Notes under the pieces: model-generated
What the model was told of the DNA's origin: nothing
The model's database searches: none
The model's input: the letters and a program-made list of their open reading frames with translations, nothing else
Source of the DNA: Mycolicibacter heraklionensis
GTDB taxonomy: Bacteria > Actinomycetota > Actinomycetes > Mycobacteriales > Mycobacteriaceae
NCBI GenBank assembly: GCA_001673575.1
Contig: LZME01000096.1
Span: 1-50,105, forward strand
DNA: 50,105 nucleotides
Reading direction: 5' to 3'
Program-made: the position numbers and the translations under genes
Part shown: piece after piece, positions 16,127 through 27,300 of the stretch
How positions within the stretch are numbered: position 1 is the first letter of the stretch
Layout of the letters: each line of letters opens with the position of its first letter

Positions 16127-19100
16127 GCCGCGGGCTCCTGACGCGCGGCAGCCGAAGACCCGCGCTTCTTGCCCGACACCTGCCACGGCGCAATCGGATT
16201 GCCCTGCCAGCGCGTCGCCGCCGGTACTTCGTCGCCGCGCATCACCAGCGAGGCCGGCCCGACGGTGGCGCCGGCGCCGAGTCGGGCCGCGGGCAACGCC
16301 ACACAGTTGGGCCCCAGCGTGGCGCCGGCATCCAACGTGACCGTGTCCATCTGCATGATCCGGTCGTGGAACAGATGGGTCTGCACCACGCAGCCGCGGT
16401 TCACTGTCGCGCCGGCGTCCAGCGTCACCAGGTCGGCTTCGGGCAGCCAGTACGTCTCGCACCACACGCCGCGGCCGATGGTGGCGCCCAACGCCCGCAA
16501 CCACAGGTTCATCACCGGGGTGCCGGTGGCGGCGCGGGCGAACCACGGGGCGGCAACGGTTTCGACGAAAGCGTCGGAGACCTCGTTGCGCCACACGAAC
16601 GATGACCACAGCGGGCGCTGTGACGCCCGGATCCGACCCACGGTCAACCATTTCGCCACCACCGCGCTGCCGCCGGCCACCGCACCCGCGGCCAGTAGCG
16701 TCACGCCGCTGCCCAGCGCGGTCCAGCCGTAGCCGAACGTTGTTGCCCCCCACTGCAACGCGCCCAAAACCGCGGCTCCGATCGCAAACGTGACGATGAC
16801 CGGGATCAGCCGGAATGTCTCCATGACGGCGCGCATCACCTTCAGCCGCAGCGGCGGTTCGAACGTTCGCTCGGCGTCGAGGTCGGCGGTTTTACGGCGC
16901 AGTCGCACCGGCGGGCTGCCCAGCCACGACGAGCCGGTCTTGGCCTTGTGCGGTGCCGTTGACAGCACTGCCACCAAGGAGTTGTCGGGGACCCGCCTGC
17001 CCGGCTGGGTGATCCCGGAATTGCCCAGGAAGGCGCGCTTGCCGATGGTGGCCGGTGCGACGTGGATCCAGCCGCCACCCAATTCGTAGGAGGCCACCAT
17101 GGTGTCGTCGGCGAGAAACGCGCCGTCGGCGATCGTGGTGAACTTCGGGATGACCAGCGCGGTGGAGATCTCGGTTCCAGAGCCCACCTTGGCGCCCAAC
17201 AATCGCAGCCACCAGGGCGTGATCAGGCTGGCGTACACCGGAAAAAGATAGTCGCGCGCGTCGTCCATCAGACGTTCGGTGGCCCACAGCTGCCAACCCA
17301 CCCGGCTGCGCACCGGGTGGTAGCCGTCGCGCAGCCCGATCGACAGCAGCCGCACCCCGATCACGGTCAAGGCGGCGTAGCTGAACATCGCGACCAGCGC
17401 GGCCAGCGGGGTGGCCAGCGCCGCCGGCCGAATCGCCTCGGTCAGCGTGGCGCAGTCCCGAACGGCCCAGCCCAGCACCGCCAGCCCGGCGCCCAGCGCC
17501 AGGAGCGGCAGGCCGGCGAGCAACAGCGACGTCAGCCCGTACACCGCAGCCCAGACCGGGCGCGGCGGCGGCCGGTGATCCGGCCAGGGATGGTGCGCCT
17601 TACCGGATTTCATCGCCGGCGAACCGGTCCAGTACTGGCCCTTCTTCACCTCGCCGACTACCCCGGACCCGGGGGCGACGTCGGCGTCCTTGCCGACGGC
17701 AGCGCCGGGCAGCAGGGTGGTGCGGGCACCGATGGTGGCGTCGTTGCCGACCGTCACAGGACCGACGTGAAACGCGTCGCCCTCGATCCAGTGCCCGGCC
17801 AGATCCACCTCCGGCTCGATGGAACACCGGTGGCCCAGCGTCAACATCCCGGTCACCGGCGGGGCGGAGTGCAGATCCACGCCCTCGCCGATCTTGTTAC
17901 CCAGTGCCCGCGCGTAATACACCAGCCATGGTGCGCCGGAAAGGTTCTCGGCGCCGCTGGCGGTGGCGAGCCGTTCGGCGATCCAGACCCGCAGGTGCTC
18001 GGGACCGCCGCGCCGATAGGTGCCCGGCTGCAGGCTGGAAAGCAATGCGCGCGCCCCCAGCGCGGCGATACCCATCCGGCCCAGCGGGGTCACGAACAGC
18101 ACGAAGGCGGCGATCACCCACCACCAATCGAGCCGCACCAGCCAGGGCAGTGGGTGCACCGCCGACACCACGTTGTTGATCAGCGCCAGCCACGTCACCC
18201 ACTGCAGCCCGGTCAGCGTGGCCAGCGGCACCGACAGCAACACCTGTGCGGCCTGGGTCTGCCACGGCGTGGGCTCGACCGCGCGGGACGCGGCCTGCGC
18301 TCCGGGATCACTGCGGCCCATATCGTCGAGAAACCCGGCCAGCGAGCCGAGCCGCGGACGGTCGTAGAGCTGGGCGACGGTGGTCTGCGGGTAACGCTGC
18401 CGTACCGCGGCCACCAGCTGCGCGGCTTGCAGCGATCCGCCGCCGAGGGCGAAGAAGTCGGCCTGCTCGTCGTCGACCGCGGCGCCCAGCACGTCGCGCC
18501 ACAACCCGGCCAGCCAGCCCAGGGTGCTGTCCGGGTCCCCGAGAACGCTGCCGCCGGCCAGGCCCGCGCCGCCGGGCTCCGGCCCGACCGGCCACGGCAG
18601 CGCATCGCGGTCCACCTTGCCCGACGTGCGGGTGGGGAGTTCGTCGACCAGCACCAGCCGCGGTACCAGCGCGGCCGGCAGTTGCCGGCCCAGCTCGGCG
18701 CGTGCGGCCCCCAGATCGAAGTCGGGGTCGGTGCTGACCAGGTAACCGACCAACAGTGGGGTCCCGGCGGCGCTGGTCCGCACCGCCGCCGCACCGCCGC
18801 TGACGCCGGGCAGGGCCACCAGAGCGCTGTCCACCTCACCTAATTCGATGCGCCGGCCGCCGACCTTGACCTGGTCATCGGCCCGGCCGCAGAACACCAG
18901 CCCGTCGGCGTCCAGCCGCACCAGATCGCCGCTGCGGTAGGCCCGCGCCCAACCCAGCTCCGGTAGCGGCGCGTACTTCTCGGCATCGCGGTCGGGGTCC
19001 AGGTAGCGGCCCAGCCCGACACCGCCGATCACCAGCTCGCCGACCTCGCCGGGTGCCACCGGCGCGCCATCGGAACCGAGCACGGCCAGATCCCAGCCCA

Positions 19101-20055
19101 GCAGCGGCAATCCGATCTGAACCGGGCCGGTGCCGTCGAGTTGCGCGGCGCAGGCCACCACGGTGGTCTCGGTGGGGCCGTAGGTGTTCCACACCTCGCG
19201 GCCATCCACCGCCAACCGGGCCACCAGCTCCGGCGGGCAGGCCTCGCCGCCGAAGATCAGCAGCCGCACCGCCTCCAGCGCCTCGGCCGGCCACAGCGCC
19301 GCCAGGGTGGGCACGGTGGACACCACGGTCACGTCGCGCGACACCAGCCATGGACCCAGGTCCATGCCGCTGCGTACCAGCGACCGCGGCGCCGGCACCA
19401 GACAGGCGCCGTAGCGCCACGCCAGCCACATCTCCTCGCAGGACGCGTCGAACGCCACCGACAGCCCGGCCAGCACCCGGTCCCCGGGCCCGATCGGGTT
19501 GTCCTGCAAGAACAGCTGGGCTTCGGCGTCGACGAAGGCCGCCGCGTTGCGGTGCGTGATAGCCACGCCCTTGGGGGTGCCGGTGGACCCCGAGGTGAAG
19601 ATGATCCAGGCGTCGTCGCTGGTCTGCGGCGCCGTGGCCCGCCAGCCGCGTGACGCGCCCGGGCCGCGGATCAATCCCTGTTCGGTGATCACCGCCGCCA
19701 CTTGAGCTTCGTTGAACACCAGCTCGGCGCGCTCGGGCGGATCGTCGGCGTCCACCGGCACGTAGGCCGCACCGGTGGCCAGTGCGGACAGGATCGCCAC
19801 GTACAGCGCGTAATTGCCCGACGGCATCCGAATGCCGATGCGATCGCCGCGGCCCAGACCGCGGGCGGCCAGCCACGCGACACTGTCGGCGATGTCCTCG
19901 ATCAGCTCCCCGTAGGTCAACACCACATTGCCGTCGTCGATGGCCGGAGCATCGGGGTAGCGCGCAGCGGTGTCCTGCAGAATGTCGATCAGGGTGCGGG
20001 GCTGCGGCGCCGAGGAGCCGCGCAGATATTGCGCGGGGACTTGCAGTGAAGGCAC
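16123..20055 (-). CDS. Pls/PosA-type membrane NRPS, predicted cationic (lysine) polymer synthetase
   Basis: About 1,310 residues with the architecture of epsilon-poly-L-lysine synthetase: adenylation domain (FTSGSTGTPKG, NTYGPTETT, RTSGKVDRD), carrier domain with phosphopantetheine serine in FFALGGGSLQ, then six membrane segments in three pairs (e.g. WVIAAFVLFVTPLG, LLLAGLPLLALGAGL) separating three soluble hexapeptide-like domains (e.g. VGPVTVGNDATIGARTTLL). No condensation or thioesterase domain of the ordinary kind is seen, as in Pls. My manual pocket reading is DAESIGTVVK, close to the lysine code DAESIGSVCK I recall for bacitracin synthetase. The GTG at 20055 is preferred because TACGTT ends 8 nt before it; an ATG at 20100 is an alternative. 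Confidence 0.92.
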   Translation of the reverse strand: MPSLQVPAQYLRGSSAPQPRTLIDILQDTAARYPDAPAIDDGNVVLTYGELIEDIADSVAWLAARGLGRGDRIGIRMPSGNYALYVAILSALATGAAYVPVDADDPPERAELVFNEAQVAAVITEQGLIRGPGASRGWRATAPQTSDDAWIIFTSGSTGTPKGVAITHRNAAAFVDAEAQLFLQDNPIGPGDRVLAGLSVAFDASCEEMWLAWRYGACLVPAPRSLVRSGMDLGPWLVSRDVTVVSTVPTLAALWPAEALEAVRLLIFGGEACPPELVARLAVDGREVWNTYGPTETTVVACAAQLDGTGPVQIGLPLLGWDLAVLGSDGAPVAPGEVGELVIGGVGLGRYLDPDRDAEKYAPLPELGWARAYRSGDLVRLDADGLVFCGRADDQVKVGGRRIELGEVDSALVALPGVSGGAAAVRTSAAGTPLLVGYLVSTDPDFDLGAARAELGRQLPAALVPRLVLVDELPTRTSGKVDRDALPWPVGPEPGGAGLAGGSVLGDPDSTLGWLAGLWRDVLGAAVDDEQADFFALGGGSLQAAQLVAAVRQRYPQTTVAQLYDRPRLGSLAGFLDDMGRSDPGAQAASRAVEPTPWQTQAAQVLLSVPLATLTGLQWVTWLALINNVVSAVHPLPWLVRLDWWWVIAAFVLFVTPLGRMGIAALGARALLSSLQPGTYRRGGPEHLRVWIAERLATASGAENLSGAPWLVYYARALGNKIGEGVDLHSAPPVTGMLTLGHRCSIEPEVDLAGHWIEGDAFHVGPVTVGNDATIGARTTLLPGAAVGKDADVAPGSGVVGEVKKGQYWTGSPAMKSGKAHHPWPDHRPPPRPVWAAVYGLTSLLLAGLPLLALGAGLAVLGWAVRDCATLTEAIRPAALATPLAALVAMFSYAALTVIGVRLLSIGLRDGYHPVRSRVGWQLWATERLMDDARDYLFPVYASLITPWWLRLLGAKVGSGTEISTALVIPKFTTIADGAFLADDTMVASYELGGGWIHVAPATIGKRAFLGNSGITQPGRRVPDNSLVAVLSTAPHKAKTGSSWLGSPPVRLRRKTADLDAERTFEPPLRLKVMRAVMETFRLIPVIVTFAIGAAVLGALQWGATTFGYGWTALGSGVTLLAAGAVAGGSAVVAKWLTVGRIRASQRPLWSSFVWRNEVSDAFVETVAAPWFARAATGTPVMNLWLRALGATIGRGVWCETYWLPEADLVTLDAGATVNRGCVVQTHLFHDRIMQMDTVTLDAGATLGPNCVALPAARLGAGATVGPASLVMRGDEVPAATRWQGNPIAPWQVSGKKRGSSAAARQEPAA

Positions 20056-20063
20056 GACTGTAG

Positions 20064-20069
20064 AACGTA
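20064..20069 (-). promoter_or_regulatory. -10 box TACGTT, leaderless start of the Pls-type gene
   Basis: TACGTT on the minus strand ends 8 nt before the GTG at 20055. It suggests the synthetase has its own promoter within the 77-nt gap after the permease gene. Confidence 0.45.
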
Positions 20070-20132
20070 CCCAGCACGGTCGGGGAGTGCAGCGCGTCAT
20101 CGTCAGCTCGGCGCGTTGTTCCCGGGTGCGGA

Positions 20133-21380
20133 CTATCGACGCCCCAGCCGAGCCAACCGACGGTGCACGCCGTAAGCGGCAATACCCACGCCAAACATCA
20201 CCAGTCCGGCCAGGACCGAGGTGACGGGCAAGGCGAACGCGACAACGATGCAGCCCACCAGGCCGGTGATCGGGATCAGGCGCGGGGGACGGCCCTCGGC
20301 GGCAGACAAGGTCCAGGCCGCGGCGTTGGCCACGGCGTAATACACCAGGACCGCGAACGAGGAGAACCCGATGGCGCCACGGATATCGGTGGTGGCGGCC
20401 AGCCCGGCAACCACCAGTCCGACCGCGATCTCGGCGCGGTGCGGCACCCCGAACCGGGGATGCGCCGCGGTCAAGAACCCGGGCAGATACCGGTCACGGG
20501 CCATGGCCAGGGTGGTACGCGACACCCCCAGGATCAGGGCCAGCAAGGATCCGGTCGCGGCGACTACCGCTGCGATCTGGACTACCACGGTCAGCTTGGC
20601 CGCCCCGGCGGCCGTCGCCACCTGCACCAGGGGCGCCGATGCGCTGGCAAGACCTTCTGGGCCAAGAACATTCAGTGCCGCCATGGCCACCAGCGCGTAC
20701 ACCACGAAAGTGATGGCCAACGCGATCGGGATCGCGCGCGGAATGGTGCGGGCCGGATCCCGTACCTCCTCGCCCAGGGTGGCGATGCGGGCGTAGCCGG
20801 CGAACGCGAAGAACAGCAGGCCCGCTGCCTGCAGCACCCCCGGCACCGACACAGGCGAGTGGTCGAATCCAACGGCCGCAACACCGCGGGCGCCCAGTGC
20901 GGTCACCACAACCGCTGCCAGCACCGCCAGCACCACCGCCACGATCGCCCGGGTCAGCCACGCCGATTTCTGCACGCCCAGCACGTTGACGGCGGTCAGC
21001 CCCAGCACCGCCGCCACCGCGATCGCGTGGGCGTGCGCGGGCCACGCATAGAAACCCACGGTCAGTGCCATGGCCGCGCACGATGCGGTCTTGCCGACGA
21101 TGAATCCCCACCCGGCCAGATAGCCGAAGAACGGGCTCAGCCGCTCGCGTCCGTATACGTAGGTACCGCCGGAGGCCGGATACCGTGCCGCAAGCCGCGC
21201 CGAGGAAGTCGCGTTGCAGTAGGCGATCACCGCGGCCACGACCAGCCCGATCAGCATCGCCGCACCGGCGGCTGCGGCCGCCGGCGCCAACGCCACGAAA
21301 ATGCCGGCACCGAGCATCGAACCCAGCCCGATCGTCACCGCGTCGAACACACCCAGCTGCCGGCGAAGCTCGTCCATCAT
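20133..21380 (-). CDS. APC-superfamily amino acid permease
   Basis: A 415-residue, roughly 12-segment amino acid transporter. The first helix carries the substrate-backbone motif GLGSMLGAGIFVAL, and the sixth-helix region is LLFFAFAGYARIATLGEEV, with RDPARTIPRAIP in the following loop, all typical of cationic/neutral amino acid APC permeases. It begins with a double ATG at 21380/21377, 14 nt after the upstream membrane-protein gene, and lies 77 nt before the Pls-type synthetase. Context suggests it supplies the amino acid monomer or exports product; specificity cannot be read from sequence. Confidence 0.9.
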   Translation of the reverse strand: MMDELRRQLGVFDAVTIGLGSMLGAGIFVALAPAAAAAGAAMLIGLVVAAVIAYCNATSSARLAARYPASGGTYVYGRERLSPFFGYLAGWGFIVGKTASCAAMALTVGFYAWPAHAHAIAVAAVLGLTAVNVLGVQKSAWLTRAIVAVVLAVLAAVVVTALGARGVAAVGFDHSPVSVPGVLQAAGLLFFAFAGYARIATLGEEVRDPARTIPRAIPIALAITFVVYALVAMAALNVLGPEGLASASAPLVQVATAAGAAKLTVVVQIAAVVAATGSLLALILGVSRTTLAMARDRYLPGFLTAAHPRFGVPHRAEIAVGLVVAGLAATTDIRGAIGFSSFAVLVYYAVANAAAWTLSAAEGRPPRLIPITGLVGCIVVAFALPVTSVLAGLVMFGVGIAAYGVHRRLARLGRR

Positions 21381-21394
21381 CCAACCTGCCGTCC

Positions 21395-24165
<2,771 letters not shown>

Positions 24166-24184
24166 ACTTTGTGGCATACTGGCC

Positions 24185-24306
24185 GGTCGGAGGGGAGTAT
24201 TCCCCAATTCGCAGTGTCGTCATCACGTCGCCCGTCATCGGGTGACCGGGGCTGTGAGCCGGGCAGCCGGCGGAAGAGACCTCCAGCGCTGCTATGACGC
24301 TGGAGG
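24185..24306 (+). ncRNA. yybP-ykoY-type manganese riboswitch with RBS-sequestering platform
   Basis: Conserved elements in order: P1 5' strand GGAGG (24189-24193) running into GGGGAGTAT, central GTCGTCATCACGTC (24217-24230), a GC-rich stem, and GGAAGAGACCTCC (24272-24284), whose CCTCC closes P1. The same CCTCC starts CCTCCAGCG (24280-24288), which can pair perfectly with CGCTGGAGG (24298-24306) across a 9-nt loop; GGAGG there is the ribosome-binding site, 6 nt before the ctpI ATG. So a formed P1 (ligand bound) frees the site, and loss of P1 hides it: a translational ON switch. Known members sense Mn2+ and control P-type ATPases and TerC/MntP exporters. Confidence 0.8.
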
Positions 24307-24312
24307 CCATCC

Positions 24313-27300
24313 ATGGATGTTTTCGCAATCGGCCGTTTCGGACTGGACGCCGTCGGCGCCGTCGCATCTGCCAGCCTGGATCTCGCCGCCATCCCGCTGC
24401 GCGAAGGCGCCAAGATCCTGGCCGGTGAGCGCTCCGATCTGACCAGCCGGCGCAGCTGGCGCGGTGCCGGGCGGGCCTGGATCGAGGTGCACGGGCTCGA
24501 CGACCCCGACGGCGCAGACATCGGTGCCGACGTGCTGGAAGCCCTGCGGGCGGAGCCCGGCGTCACCTCGGTGCGGCTGAACCGGCCGCTGTCCCGGGTG
24601 GTCGTCGAGATCGGTGACCACGTTTCGCTGGCCGACCTGTGCGCCAAAGTGGAAGCGGTCGAAAAGAGCACAGAACTGACCGCGACCGAAACCGCGGCAC
24701 TGCCGGGCGACGGACTGCTGCTGGCCACCAAGGGCGCCATGGTGGGCGCCAACGCGGTAGGGCTGGCGATCGCCACCGTGGGCAGCGCGATGCGCTGGCC
24801 GGCCGCGCCCAAGATCTTCGACGCCGCGGCGTCGGTGGCCCGCTATCAGCCGCTGGTCCGTAACGCGTTGGCGAGCCGGATCGGCCCGGCCAAGACCGAC
24901 CGGGTGCTTTCCCTGGTCTCGCTCGGGTCGCACGTCATCACCATGTCCCCGGCGATCCTGGCGGTGGATCTGATGGTGGAGGGCCTCAAAGCCTCCGAGA
25001 CCCGCGCCGGGGCGCTGGCCTGGAATCGCTACGAGCCGGAGCTGGCCCGGTACGCCGAGCACCCGGACGCGCACTCCGCCGCGCGGCCTGTCCCGCGGCC
25101 GGACGGTCTGGCCGAGCGCTACCTGAAGCGCACTGCGGTGGCGCAGGTGGTCGCGGCCGGGGCGGTGGGCGCGCTGACCCGCAACCTGGACATGACCTCG
25201 AGCGCGATCCTGGCCACCTCGCCGAAAGCGGTGCGCACCAGTTGCGAATCGTTCGCCGCGACCCTGGGACAGGGTCTGGCAGACGCGCATGGAGTGCTGC
25301 CGCTGCGGCCGGACAGCCTGCGCCGCCTCGACAAGATCGACACCGTGGTCATCGACCCGCGGGCGCTGACCGGTGAACAACGCCGGGTGGTGCAGATTCG
25401 CGGCGCGAGCGAGCATGAGCTGCCGAAGGCGTGGCACAGCGCGCAGAGCCTGCTTGACAAGCCCGGACTGCGCCCGGGCTGGCACCGGGTTCCCGGGATG
25501 ACGGTCCGCGGCTCGGCCCGCACGGAGCCGGTGGACGCGCTGATCCTGCCCGCGCACCATGCGCTGGCTTCGGCGGTGGTCCTGGAAGCACGTGCCTCCG
25601 GCGCGGAGCTGGTCACGGTGGACACCGAGATCCTCGGCGAGCTGCGTCCCGGTTTCGACGACATCCGGCCGGTCTCCGGTGAGGATCTCGATGCCGCGCT
25701 AGCCGCAGCCGTGGCCGACCTGCAGCAGGCCGGCCGCACGGTTGCGGTGTTGTCCACCTCGGCAGCGCAGGCGCTGGCTTCGGCGGATCTGGCGCTGGGT
25801 GTCATGCCGACGAGCGAGCACCCCGACAGCCCGCCGCCTTTTTATGCCGACCTGCTGCTGGCCGACCTGGCCGGAGCATGGCAGGTGCTGCGCGCACTGC
25901 CGGCTGCCCGGACGGCCACCGAGCGCGGGGTCGCGATCTCGATCGGGGCGTCCTCCATCGCCGGGCTGCTTTTGGTCCGCGGCGTTCGGGCGACCATCCC
26001 CGGTGTCGGGGCCGGACCGAGCCGCGGCCCGGGTCCGGTGACCGTCGGTGCGGGCGCCGGAATGCTCTCGGGGTATCTGCTGGCGCGCCGGGTGCTGCGG
26101 GCGCACGCACCGAAGCCGGCACCGGCCTACGAGTGGCACGCCATGACGGTCGAGCAGGCGCGCGAACTGCTGACGCCGGACGCGGTGACGCCGCTGACCG
26201 AACGCGCGCCGGTCGACGCGGAAACGCAAGGCATGTTCTGGCCGTACTTCCACGCCGTGCGTGAAGAGTTGTCCGACCCGATGACGCCGATCTTGGCGCT
26301 GTGCTCGGCGGCGACCGCCATGCTGGGTTCGCCGATCGACGCCGTGATGGTCGGCACGGTGCTCACCGGCAACGCCATGCTGGCCGCCTATCAGCGGTTG
26401 CGGGCCGAGAGCCGGCTGAACACCCTGCTGGCCCAGCAGGCTCCGCCGGCCCGGGTGGTGCTGTTGGGTGCTGACGGCACCCCGTCCTACCACGAGATCC
26501 CCGCCGAACAACTGCTGCCCGGTGACCTGATCGAGGTGCGCAGCAACGAGGTGGTGCCCGCCGACGCCCGGACGATCGAGGTGTCCGACGTCGAGGTCGA
26601 CGAGTCCGCGCTGACCGGCGAATCGCTGTCGGTCGGCAAACAACTGGACCCGACTCCCGGCGCCGAACTGGCAGAGCGCAGCTCCATGCTGTACGCGGGT
26701 ACCACGGTGATCGCAGGCAAGGCGCTGGCGATGGTGACCGCCGTGGGAGCCGACACGCAGGCCCGCCGGGCCTCCGAACTGGCCGCCGGCGAGCTGCCCG
26801 AGGTCGGCCTGCAGCACCACCTGTCCCAGCTGATGTACCGGACCTTCCCCTACAGCGCCGCCGGCGGTGTGGCGGTCGGCGCGCTCGGCCTGCTGCGCCA
26901 GGGCGGGTTGCGGGTCGCGCTGGGCAACGCGATCGCGGTCGCGATCGCCGCCGTCCCCGAAGGCATGCCGCTGATGGCCACCTTGGCCCAGCACGCGTCG
27001 TCGCAGCGGTTGACCAAAACCGGTGCACTGGTGCGGATTCCGCGGTCGGTGGAGGCACTCGGCCGGGTCGACGTGGTCTGTTTCGACAAGACCGGAACGC
27101 TGTCCGAGAACCGGCTGCGGGTCGCCACGGTGCGCCCGCTTGCGGGATATTCCGACGACGACGTGCTCGGTACGGCCGCGCAGGCGGCGCCGGCTCCCGA
27201 CGGTGCGGCGCATGCGCACGCCACCGACCAGGCCATCGTCGAGGGCGCGGCGGCCGCCGCCGGCGCCCGGCCGTGGATCGAGCCCGACGCTCACCTGCCG

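Noticed and set aside
17062..18843. 593-residue plus-strand frame inside the Pls-type gene
   Set aside because: Gln/Arg/Gly/His-rich antisense shadow of a high-GC gene; no domain.
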